A DNA stretch of 64,000 nucleotides from Guillardia theta CCMP2712 (Eukaryota; Cryptophyceae; Pyrenomonadales; Geminigeraceae): NCBI RefSeq assembly GCF_000315625.1, contig NW_005434604.1:135643-199642 (forward strand), written 5' to 3'. Positions 1-9,628 of this stretch are shown piece after piece. The notes under the pieces were generated by a model. That model saw nothing but the letters and a program-made list of their open reading frames with translations, made no database searches and was not told where the DNA came from. Position 1 is the first letter of the stretch. Each line of letters opens with the position of its first letter. The position numbers and the translations under genes were made by a program.

Positions 1-2190
1 AGATGAAATCGTGCGTCGAAGAAGACTGATTGGAGCCTTTCAGGCTCTCAACCGCCTCCTCAGCCGTTTCCTGACGTCAAGGAAAGCTGCGTCGGATGTC
101 GAGCAGGTTGTCTGGTAGTCTGTGGATGCTCCAGCCTAGTGAGCTCTGTTGATAGAGACGGACTGTGTTTGCCAGCGCTACTGTCAAGTTCCACCAGCAC
201 TTCTTACAGGTCCTGGAGAAGAGGAGGGCAGGAGAGGAGGAGGGGAGGGAAGGGGAGGGAAGGGACGGGGAGGAGAGAGGAGACCATTTTGAATGCCTCT
301 GACCGCCAGTTTCGACAATCTCATCTGCTATCCTTGACATCCCTCTTTCTCTGTATCCTCACCCTTCTCCCCGAACTTCCCTGCCATCTTCCTTTCCATC
401 GTCGCTTCCTCCATCGTTGAATCCACATCTCCTCTCTCTCCCTTCATCCTCAACGCAACTTACCTTGCTGAACTTTCTCCCTTATCTCTCATTGCCATCG
501 CAGGTCTGCGAAAAGAACAAGTGGCTCCTTGATCCCGTCCACGTTCACGTTGACAAGGAGATAAAAGTTCCTCCTCAGCTTTCCCATTTCTTCCTGCCCT
601 GTGAGACCCTTGACGACCGTATCCGGGTGAGAGGAGGGAGCGAGCAGGAGAAGTTGCTGAGAGGTGGAGCAGGAGACTCTCAGGATGTGTGAGGTTGGAA
701 TGAAGCGGGCTGCTGCTGGGAAGGATGAGGAGGGAGGGAGGGGCGGGAGGAGGACAGTGGGGAGGGCGAGAGGATCGTCGTTGTCTTCGCCGATGAGAGT
801 CGAGATAGCTGGGACGACCTGTACCGATCGCTTGCCGGTTTTGCTTCCTCCACATCTACCTTCCAATCTCCCACCTCTTGTCCTTGCCACTTCTCTCCTC
901 CCCTATCCGCTCCTCTTCCCCCTCCCCTCCCCTCCCCTCCCCTCCCCTCCCCTCCCTTCCCCTCCCTTCCCTTCCCTTCCCTGCCCTTCCTTTCTTTCTT
1001 CCTTCTCTCATCGCACTCCTCCCTCCTCAATGTCTCTTCCCCTCAACCCTCCACCTCTCTCCTTCCTCTGACCTCCACACAGGAGTGGTGGACAAGGATC
1101 GTCTCCTTGTCCTCGAGGAAGCGATCGGATCGACCGCCAGGACAAGAGTGATGAGCAAATTTCGCAGCCTTGTGAGAAAACCTCCTCTTCCTCCTCCCAC
1201 CATGCCCCTTCCGTCTTTTTGCTAGTCCCTGTACTCCCCCTCGCTGCTCTCTTCCTAACTCTGCGGCCTCCCCTCTCAACTCCCCCTTCACTTCCTCCTC
1301 ATCGTCTCCCAGGGCGGCAACCGCATCCTCTTGGCTTCAGACGTTGCCTCTCGCGGGCTCGACATCCCAGACATCAACATGGTGGTGAGGACCCAACGAG
1401 TCTTCTCCCATCTCTTCCCATCTCCTCCTCCCATCCTCAGCGTTTGCGATTGCCAACGCTCCTGCCCTCCTTCTCCTTCTCCTCCTCTTTGTTGCTCTCT
1501 TTTTCCGGGATGCCTGCTCACCCTTGACCCTCTTCTCCTCCTCTTGTTCCTCCTGCTCCTCCTCCTCCTCCTGATCCTCCTCCTCCTCTGCTCCTCTTCC
1601 TCCCCACTGTCTCCCCTCCTCCTCCCTCTCTCGGCCTCTCGTCCGCCTCAACACCTTGTCAGATCAACTTCGATCTCCCGCCTGACTGGGAGCTGTACTG
1701 CCATCGTGCCGGTCGTGCCGGTCGACTTGGACGAGAGGTGAGGGAGGAGAGGGAAGGAGAGGAGAGGGAGGGGAAGTGAGGGAGGGGAAGGAGGAGAGAG
1801 GGAGGAGGTATCGAAGAAGAGAGGGAGAGAGACGGAGACGGAGAGGGAGGTGAGGGCGAGGGCTAGGGAGAGGAGGAAGGAGGGAGGAGAAGGGGAGACG
1901 GAGAGGGTGGGGATGCTCGTTGTAGTCTGATCGTCTTGCAGGGCTCTGTGATGACGCTGCTGGCTGAGGATGAACTCTTCGTGCTCCAGCGTTTTGCCAA
2001 CGCACTGAGTGTGGACATCAGGGAAGCTCCTTCCTCCTCGGGACAGGAGGGGCCGACGCGAGTCTTGTACGGGTCACAGGAAGAGGATGGAGACGAGGGT
2101 CGGGAAGATGGGGAGGAGGAGGAGGAGGAGGAGGAGGAGGAGGAGGAGGAGGAGGAGGGAAAGACGGAGAAGATGAGGAGGAGGAGGTAG
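1..2190 (+). CDS. DEAD-box RNA helicase, 3' part (5' end outside window)
   Basis: ATP-dependent RNA helicase, C-terminal half. Phase-consistent exons are 2-106, 156-209, 504-626, 771-837, 1083-1171, 1313-1384, 1663-1737 and 1942-2190. Seen in order: motif III (FASAT, about 168-185); a strand leading to motif IV (RIVVVFADE, 771-800); motif V (ASDVASRGLDIP, about 1340-1370); motif VI (YCHRAGRAGRLGRE, about 1696-1737). The last exon carries the usual C-terminal segment (VMTLLAEDELFVLQRF), then a run of about 15 Glu encoded by a GAG/GAA tract, and stops at 2188-2190. Motifs I and II lie upstream of the window. The signature motifs make the family call firm; the RNA substrate cannot be read from sequence. 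Introns 3-7 are mostly purine or pyrimidine tracts. Confidence 0.9.
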
Positions 2191-2359
2191 GGAGGAACGT
2201 AACGATCCATACACCTGGATCAAACACATGTAGGAATGGGAGCTGGCATGGCGAGCAGCAGTGGAGAAGGTCTTGATTTCAAGTAGTAGCGACATAACGA
2301 GGAGCAGAGTTGATTTTTTTGGTGTAGTGTACTTCAAATTTTCGCTTGCTCGCTGCCTT

Positions 2360-4149
2360 CTAGTTTGCCTGCTCCGCGAGCTCCTCCTGCTCCTCCTTCT
2401 CAAGGCTTTCTCCTTGCTCCTCCTCCCCCCTCGCTGGTGCCTCCGCTGCTTCATCCTCCCTTGACTTCTGCTCTGCCACTCCCTCCCCATCCTCCTTCGC
2501 ATCCTCCTCCCCCTCGTCCACCTGCTTCCCTTCTTGGTCCTGCTTAACCTCCTCCCTCTGCTCATCTTGCACTCCCATCTCGACTTCGGCAGGAGCTGCT
2601 GCTGCTACATCTCCTGCTACTTCTCCTGCTGCTGCTGCTGCTGCTGCTGTTTCTTGCTCCTGTGACGGCGACTTCTTGGCTCTCGCAGCCTCCAACTCCT
2701 TCTGCAGCCTCAGCATCTCCTGCATGATGTCCTCCTCCGTCTTTGCCTTGGGGCTGAGAAGCTCAGCAATCTCCTGCTCTGCGAGTGAGCAAGAACACCC
2801 TCTCTGCCTTGACCTCGCTTGCTTCCTCTCCCTCCTGCTCCTTGCTCCCCTCCCTTCCTTCTCTCCCCCCCTCAATCACTTCTCCCCTCCGCTCCCCTCC
2901 CTTCCTTCTCTCCCCTCCTCAACTCACTTCTCCCCTCCGCTCCCCTACTGTCTTCTTCCTTCCCTCTCCCTCCGTTGCATCTCGACTTTCTCCTCCTCTC
3001 CTCCTCTCCTCACCTCATGCCCAAAGAACTTTGCCCAGTCTCTTGCCACCATCCCGTACGCATCCTTCATTTCCAGCTCTCCTCCCGCCTCCACCAGCAG
3101 CTCCACCACCCCCCGGTGTCCCTTCCCAGCCGCCCTGTGCATACCCGTCCACCCCTGCTCGTCCTGCGCGTTCACGTTCGCCCCCATGACCAGGAGCGTC
3201 ATGACAGCTGGGCAGCTGCCGGAGGTGGCGGCGTTGAGGAGAGGAGTTACCCTCCCCCAACCCTCCTCCTCGTCCACGAAGTTCACGTCAGCCCCGTAGC
3301 CCAGGAGAAGCTTGATGCCCTGCACGTCCCCGATGCTCGCCTTGTCCAGAAGCTCCTCGCCCAGCTCCTTCCGCTTCCTCTCGCGCGAGCTGGGGACGAG
3401 GGTCAGCGAGGAGGGAACGAGAGAGAAGCGACAAATGGGGAGGAGGACGCTGAGGGGAAGGGTGGGAAGTAAGAATGAAAGAGCGGAAGGAGGAGAGGAG
3501 GAGGGGACGAAGGAGAAGAGCAGCAGAGCAGAGGAGGAGATAACTTACGCAATGCATCCTCTGAGACGAGGAGCCGTCGCCTCGGTGAACTTTGCAAGAG
3601 GATGTTTCTTGCTCTCTTTTCTTTCCTCCTCCTGCTCCTCCCCATCATCCGTGCCCGAGAAGCTAGCGTACCCTAGAGCCTTCAGCCGAGCCTCCAACGG
3701 GTTCATGCGTCCTCCTCCTCCTCCCTCTCTTCCCGGCTCCTTCTCGTCGTCGGGTCTTTCTTTCATCGCTCTTTCCTCCTCCTGCCTTCCTCCTTCCTGC
3801 TCCTCCTCGCCCTCCTCTCTCCCCTTCTCACCGTTTGACTCAGGCAACTTTTTCTCCTGCTTCTTGGGCTCTCGCGAGTAGAGCAAGGGAATTCCTCGCA
3901 CGATCTTCTTCCTCTCCTCCGACCCGCTTCCCTCCATCGCCTCCTTCCTGGGCTTCTCCTCCTCCTCCTCCGTCGCCCACGACTCGCCTCCTCGCAGACC
4001 TCTACGGATGGAGACCTCGAAGGGATACTGCAAGCACGCGATAAGAAGGAACAGGGAAGAAGGGACGAGGCAAGTCAGGAGCGGAGATTCAGAAGGGAGA
4101 GAGACAGGAGGCACAAAAGTGTTAGGAGGAAGAGGAGGAAGGGAAAAAG

Positions 4150-4205
<56 letters not shown>

Positions 4206-7200
4206 GACCTGGTTCCTGACGAAGGTGAGTGAGACGACGGTGCCTGGCTTGCCAAGGATCTGCTGCTTTGCGTGCTCGAGGGAGATCACAGTGACGCCGT
4301 CAATCTGCTTGAGGATGTCTCCCTTGTCGATGTGAGGGAGAGCGTGATCTGCTGGGCTGTCGGGAACCACCTGAGGGAAGGTGAGAAGACGGTGGGGAGG
4401 GGAAGGGAGGGGAAGGGAGGAGAGAAGAGAAGAGGGGAGAGGAGGGAAGAGAGCAGGGGACAAGGCCAGCAGGAGGACTGAAAGCAAGTAGGGAGGAGAC
4501 GTTGGAAGGGGAGAAGCGTATGGAGCATGTCCATCGGTTCATCTTCATCATCGTCCTCACCTGATCAACCCTGACAGCCTCGTACGTCCGCGCTATCATA
4601 TTGAGCGCCTGCGCGAGGCCCCGAGGCCTCCAAGTCTCCAGCACAAGACCAACTCCACACTTCTGCATCCTCAGCGACTCCGACATCTGCGCCTTTCCTT
4701 GCTCCTTCCCCCTCCCCTCCCCTCCTCCCTCCTTCTCCTCCTCCTCCTCCTCCTTCGAGCCCTCCACCACGATCCCGTGCCCCGCTACTCCGGCACGAAT
4801 CAGCTCCGAGTCGTCTCCGTCGTTGATCTTCTTCTTCTTCTTGCTCGCCTGCTTCGTCTTCGTCTCCTCCTGCCCTGCCTTGTTCCCGTACAAGGTCGGC
4901 ATGCCAAACCCGCAAGAACGCGAGGGCTTCGGCTGCTTGCTGTCGACCTGGGGGACGAGGCAGGATTCCCTCCAAGACTTCTTGTCCTCCTCTCCCTTTT
5001 CCTTGCTGCCGCCGAGCTGCCCGAATCTTTCCGTCCACCCTGACGTGTCCGGGAGTTTCATCTGAGGAATCGCACTCCTCCAGCTGCTCTTCTGCTCTGT
5101 GGAGAAATCAGCTCGGGGAGTTTCGGAACAGAAGGAGAGGAAGGGGGGAGGGAGGGAGGGAGGGCCTGACCTTGTTGTTTCTTTCGCTTCGTCTTGCCAC
5201 TTTCCTTCTTGGATGCCTTGGCCTCCTTATCCTGATTTTTTCCCTTCTTTGAGGGCTTGATATCTTCCCCCTCCCCCTCCTCCTCCTCCACCACNNNNNN
5301 NNNNNNNNNNNNNNNNNNNNNNNNNNNNNNNNNNNNNNNNNNNNNNNNNNNNNNNNNNNNNNNNNNNNNNNNNNNNNNNNNNNNNNNNNNNNNNGATCCT
5401 CTTCCTCCTCCTCCTCTTCCTCCTCTTCCTCCTCTTCCTCCTCCTGATCCTTCTCATGCCCTTCTTCCTCTTCTGTGTCTTCCTCCTCTCCGTTCACCAT
5501 TCTCTTTTCCCGTCCAGTTTCTTCGTCGTCGTCGTCGTCCTCCTCCTCCTCCTCCTCCTCCTCCTCTTCCTTCTTTTTGCCTTTCTTTCCTGTCACGCCA
5601 TTTTCCTTCCGAGAAGCGCTGCAGCCCATCTTCCAACCCGCTTTCTCCTCCTTCTTCTCCTTCTTCTTTCCCTCTTGCTTTCTGTTCGCCGCACAAACGG
5701 CCGCTCCTACTCGCAGCTTCTCGAGTATGCTTGCTTTGCTCTTCTCTGCTTCTGACATCTCCTTGGCTTTTGCCTTCACTTTCGCGTCCTGCATCGAGCA
5801 AACATGAGGACAAATTTATCCTGTCATCTTCATGTACATGTACATCTTCATGTACATCTACGTCTTCATGTACATGTACATCTACATCTACATCTACAAC
5901 TACATGTACATGTACATGTACATCTACATGTACATGTACATCTACATCTACATCTTCAACTCTCATCATCTTTGACTTCATTCAGATTCTTGACTCTTCC
6001 TATGGCATACCCTCCAGGCTTTCTCATCCCCCTGGTGCCCCTCCCTACCTCCCCCACTCCTTCTCCCATCGCCCCTGCACCAACGTCCCTCACCTTGGGC
6101 GTCAACTTTGACTCCAAACTCTCCAAGATCGAAGACAGTAGAACACCCTTGTTGGTATGCTGCTGCTGTTGTCAGGTATCCCCCCTTCACCCTCCCCTCC
6201 CTCCTCTCTCCTCTCTCCTCCCTCCTCCTTCCTCCTTCTTCCCTCCTCCCCCTCCCTCCTCCCTCCTCCCTCTTCCCTCTTCCCTCCTCCCTCACCTTTA
6301 TCCTCGCAGCGTTGCAAGACATGGACAGGAATAGTCCTTCCTGCTTGTCCGGCCGAGGAGCTCGATGATGCAGCGCGATAGGCTCGTAGTCCTTGAAGAT
6401 AGGAGAGCCGGAGGATCCCGAAGCCGTATCCACCTTCATCCACAAGTCAACCCCCCTCACCCTTCACCCTTGACTCGCCACACTTGCCCCATACTCCTCC
6501 TCCTTATCCTCTTTGTTCTTCCCCTCCTCCTCTCCTTATCTTCCTCCTCAATTCTCTCATCACATCTTCGCCCTTACACTCTCTCTGACCTCGTAGGTGA
6601 GGTAAGGAGGCTGGAGGGCGCAGATCGGGCCACTCGCCACGGCTTTTTCTCCTCCTTCCGGATGCTGGACGATCACAATCGTATCTCCCTGCTCGCCCGT
6701 CACAAGACAGCAGAGAGCACATGAGGGGATGTTTGAAAACACAGAGGAGGAGGAGACGAGAGGAGGCGATAGCAGAGGAGGCAGAGGCGGAAGAGGAAGA
6801 GGAAGCGCATGGAGGGACCTGGCGGAGAACAAGGAGGAGGAAGGGAGGAGGGAGAGGAGGTTGAAGGAAGAGGACGAAGAGGAGGTAGATGAGATCTTTC
6901 GCACCTTCTGCGCACTGGTCTTGCTCCATGCATCAAGATCGATGGGCTGAAAAGAGGAATCGAGCGTTACAACATCATCACAACAAACACAACAGCATGG
7001 GAAGAACTCGCTAGAGGCCAAAGAGGAAGCAGCAACAGCAGCAGGACAAGGAATCGTGCACAGCAAGTCCAACAGACTCAACCTCGACACCCGTCGGCGA
7101 CTCGCAGGCAACAAAGGTGTAGTCAAGCTCTTCCTTCGGGGATGTGTGCCACAGTCGCTGGGGGTACAGAGAGATCTCAATGCTCCCTTTGTGCACAGTC

Positions 7201-7778
7201 TGCACCCCATGTCAGCTCCTCTACCTCAAACCAGCATGCATCCTTGCCTGGAAGATTGCTACTGCAATGCTGGCTACCTTGCGGGTAGGTAGCACATGGT
7301 TGTTCGTAAGAACCGCCAGGTGCCCTTGGTAATGAACGAAGAAACCACTGCCGTTCCTCCCCTCGCACTCAATCTTGCAGACAGCATCTTCGCGAGCATC
7401 TCGGATCGATCGAGGAACAAATTTGTTCCCGCGTCCTGTCTCAAGGCTGCTGTCGTTATCGTACTCCTTGCGAGTGAACCTCGACCAGAACGTCGGAGCA
7501 GCGTTGGAGTTGCTCTCGCTCCCCTCCTCCTTGCTCGGGGTCTTCGACTTGCCTTTCCCGTTGACGGCCTTGGACGCCTTCTCGTCTTTCTTCATGACAG
7601 GATAGCACATGGGAGCTGCGTTGCATGTGATGTCTTTCTCCAGCACCGAGTTGAACGCGTCCTGCTCAATCTGCTTCTTGGCCTCGGGTGTGAGGGCAAC
7701 CTTCTTCCTCTTGGCGTTAATGGCAGGCATGCCAGGCTGTTCAGACCTGTTGAAAGAGCAAAGATCACTTGTCCACAT
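2360..7778 (-). CDS. Trypsin-like serine protease with PDZ domains, charged linker and ankyrin repeats
   Basis: Twelve phase-consistent exons (upper-lower): 7778-7248, 7199-7062, 6946-6905, 6688-6590, 6433-6296, 6165-6094, 5788-5171, 5096-4561, 4370-4209, 4027-3549, 3389-3014, 2776-2360. The protease domain shows all three catalytic positions: His in LTNNHVLP (exon 1), Asp in EELDYTFVA (exon 2), Ser in ASGSSGSPIF (exon 5). GDTIVIVQHPEGG (exon 4) is the strand typical of this clan. Exons 8-9 encode PDZ-like units (CGVGLVLE...; SPADHALPHIDKGDILKQID). Exon 11 encodes ankyrin repeats (LLLGYGADVNFVD, NVNAQDEQGWTGMHRAA), and exon 12 is an acidic coiled tail. Exon 7 is Lys/Glu-rich and is interrupted by the assembly gap. 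The first intron appears to be GC-AG. Start may be 7778 or the Met at 7730. Regulated intracellular proteolysis is inferred. Confidence 0.85.
4156..4203. repeat. CAG/CTG trinucleotide repeat
   Basis: About 16 uninterrupted CAG units on the plus strand (CTG on the gene strand). The run lies inside an intron of the protease/PDZ/ankyrin gene, starting only a few bases after the donor site at 4208. It is not translated in the model given here. Confidence 0.9.
5295..5394. other. Assembly gap of exactly 100 N
   Basis: One hundred consecutive N, the conventional placeholder for a gap of unknown size. It falls inside the Glu/Lys-rich exon of the protease/PDZ/ankyrin gene, in a GAG/GAA repeat that probably defeated assembly. 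The true length and frame across it are unknown, so that protein's linker length is not known. Confidence 0.97.
5829..5960. repeat. TACATG/TACATC hexanucleotide array
   Basis: Alternating TACATG, TACATC and TTCATG hexamers over about 130 nt, inside the intron 5789-6093 of the protease/PDZ/ankyrin gene. TACATG followed by TACATG contains the palindrome CATGTACATG, so the array is locally self-complementary. It gives open frames of His-Val or Asp-Val dipeptides, which I treat as non-coding because flanking exons join cleanly across it. Confidence 0.85.
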
Positions 7779-8279
7779 CGTATGTGAGCATGGAGACGTG
7801 GCTTATCCGAACCATCGTGGAACCGCGTTAACTTACAACATCACCGCCGCATTAGATCCTCTCTCCGGTCACGATAGTTCTTTTGAATTCATAATTCCAG
7901 CTCGGAGCGTTCCTTATGAATACTCCAAATCTCAAACTTTCTTTCTAATATTTCGAGTCCCACTGATGCTTCCTTGAACCATCTTTTCTCTCGTCGTTAC
8001 CATTCCTACACAAATGTTCCTTCCTCTTTATCCTCTCTACGGTCATTACGACCCTCATCTCACTAAGATCAGACACGGTTTTACGCTAGCATCCTAGTTC
8101 TGCACTTTGCCATGGATCTGCAGTGTCCTCTTGCCCCCTCTATAACATCGTCCTCCCCTCCTTTTCCCTTCCCCTCCCCTTCTGTTCGTCGGGCATTGCG
8201 TCACCAAACTAGCACCACCCCATCTTCTGATCATCATACTACCCTACCCTTGCAGATCCTAACCCTTCTATTCCTTCGA
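7779..8279. other. Intergenic, upstream of the protease gene
   Basis: No supported exon on either strand. It holds mixed-composition DNA with short open frames that lack splice-consistent continuation. It is the presumed promoter side of the minus-strand protease gene starting at 7778 or 7730; no recognisable core promoter element was found. Confidence 0.6.
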
Positions 8280-9130
8280 AGTACCCAGGTATTCTACCGA
8301 GGTGTAAAAGGGATATGGTAGGGTACTTGTACACCCCCACCTCCTAGACAAATACCAGATGAGCTAGGGGGTCCACATCGAAAAGGCACTAAAATATGAG
8401 GGCGATGAATCGAATGGGTGATGAGGGTGATGATCATATAAATCATCGGAGCCCGGGCCCGGGCTATCATCCGAGTCGGCCGGGCCGGGCCTCGTCGCCG
8501 ACTCACTGACGGTGCTGGCATTGGGTGGCGGCCGCGCCAGTCACAGTGTTGCGGCCGCAAGTTCCGAAGTTCCGGATCGTCCCTGAGTGGCGACGGAGCC
8601 GCAGTTGTCCGGAGTCCCGGCGGGCCGCGGCTGCACTGCACCACTGAGTGTGGCTTGCCCCGCGGCATCTTCGGCAGGAGTCCGTTAACGGCGTTGCCCG
8701 GCCGTTCTCTTTCTTTGTCGGATCCGACAGTGTTAAGGTACTTAGGGGGTCCGACCGTTCTCAGATCTACTCTTTACTCAAAGTGAAGTTAAAAATCAGT
8801 ACGAGGACAATCAGGAGCAATGTCATCCGGGCCACGAGTCATTGTGATCAGTCGACGCACGGTGCGTGCCGCTGAGTGCCGTCGGTCCGGCGGCCCGGTC
8901 ACGGTGACCCCCGGCGGCGCCCGGCCGCTGAGTCCGATCCGATGCCCGGGCCGCGCAGTCCGGCGAAAGCCCCGGCTGCACAGGGTGGGTCATTTAATGA
9001 GGGGGTACTTAGATTGGAGAACATGCGAGAAAGGAGGGGTTATAGTTATGCGGAAGGTGGACAGTAGGGTGATGGTCCATAGGGGTAGGGGTTGGGGCGG
9101 CCAATCCATCTCGGCCCCCACAAGATGGTA
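8280..9130. repeat. GC-rich dispersed element, copy A
   Basis: A compositional island rich in CCGG/GGGCCC/CACTGAGT-type words, unlike the neighbouring genes. It shares modules with other islands in the window. A 40-nt block at 8776-8815 (ACTCAAAGT...GGACAATCAGG) recurs with few changes at 61783-61824. A block around 8305-8326 (AAAAGGGATAT then GGTAGGGT and TAC) recurs at 43266-43290. The shorter word CTTTACTCAAAG recurs near 52320. No coding domain was recognised. This looks like a non-autonomous repeat or the remains of a transposon; ends and target-site duplications were not identified. Confidence 0.55.
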
Positions 9131-9628
9131 GCGCATGTCCGACTAGGAATGAGTAGGAGAGGGAGGAGTGGGAGAGAGGAGGAGGAGAAAGAAGAAGAGG
9201 AGAAGAGGAGAAGCAAGTATGAGGATAGGAAGCTTGATGACAACACTGAGGGTCAAGTGCACCAGCTCGACCTCGTGTAAGCAGAACAGCAGCAGGTGCG
9301 ATTTCGCACGAGCCATGTTTGTGTTGGATGCCATTGAGTTGTTTGATGGAGGAGTTGGACAGGCTCTGCAAGTCTTTGGGATGATAGATTTGTTGACTGT
9401 CAGAACAACAGAAAGGACTCCATCAGTCATGAGAAGCCAAAAGCTGTTATGAGCAAGACCTTAAAATGGAGTCAAGGTCTAGCAGGACACGATATCTAGA
9501 TATGGGTGTAGAATCAATGGTTCGAGGAATGCTCGAAACTGTTGTTGCCTTACCATAACGAACTGGGATACTTCCTGTCTGTGATGTCTTCACCCTGATC
9601 GCGAACTTCCAGGTTTCAGGCCCACAAG
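9131..9628. other. Unassigned stretch with overlapping open frames on both strands
   Basis: Plus 9168-9452 (94 codons) and minus 9143-9430 (95 codons) are both open through the same DNA. Neither matches a family I know, and no flanking exons could be joined with confidence. It could be a small gene, an untranslated leader of the FIST gene, or a decayed copy of something. The rest of the stretch holds nothing recognisable. Confidence 0.3.

Noticed and set aside
680-1071. Pro/Leu/Ser-rich ORFs on both strands over CTCCC tracts
   Set aside because: Pyrimidine-rich intron DNA of the helicase gene; the helicase exons on either side join in phase.
5804-6334. Open frames with His-Val / Cys-Thr-Ser repeats near the gap
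   Set aside because: They are translations of the TACATG hexamer array, which lies in an intron of the minus-strand protease gene; flanking exons join in phase across it.
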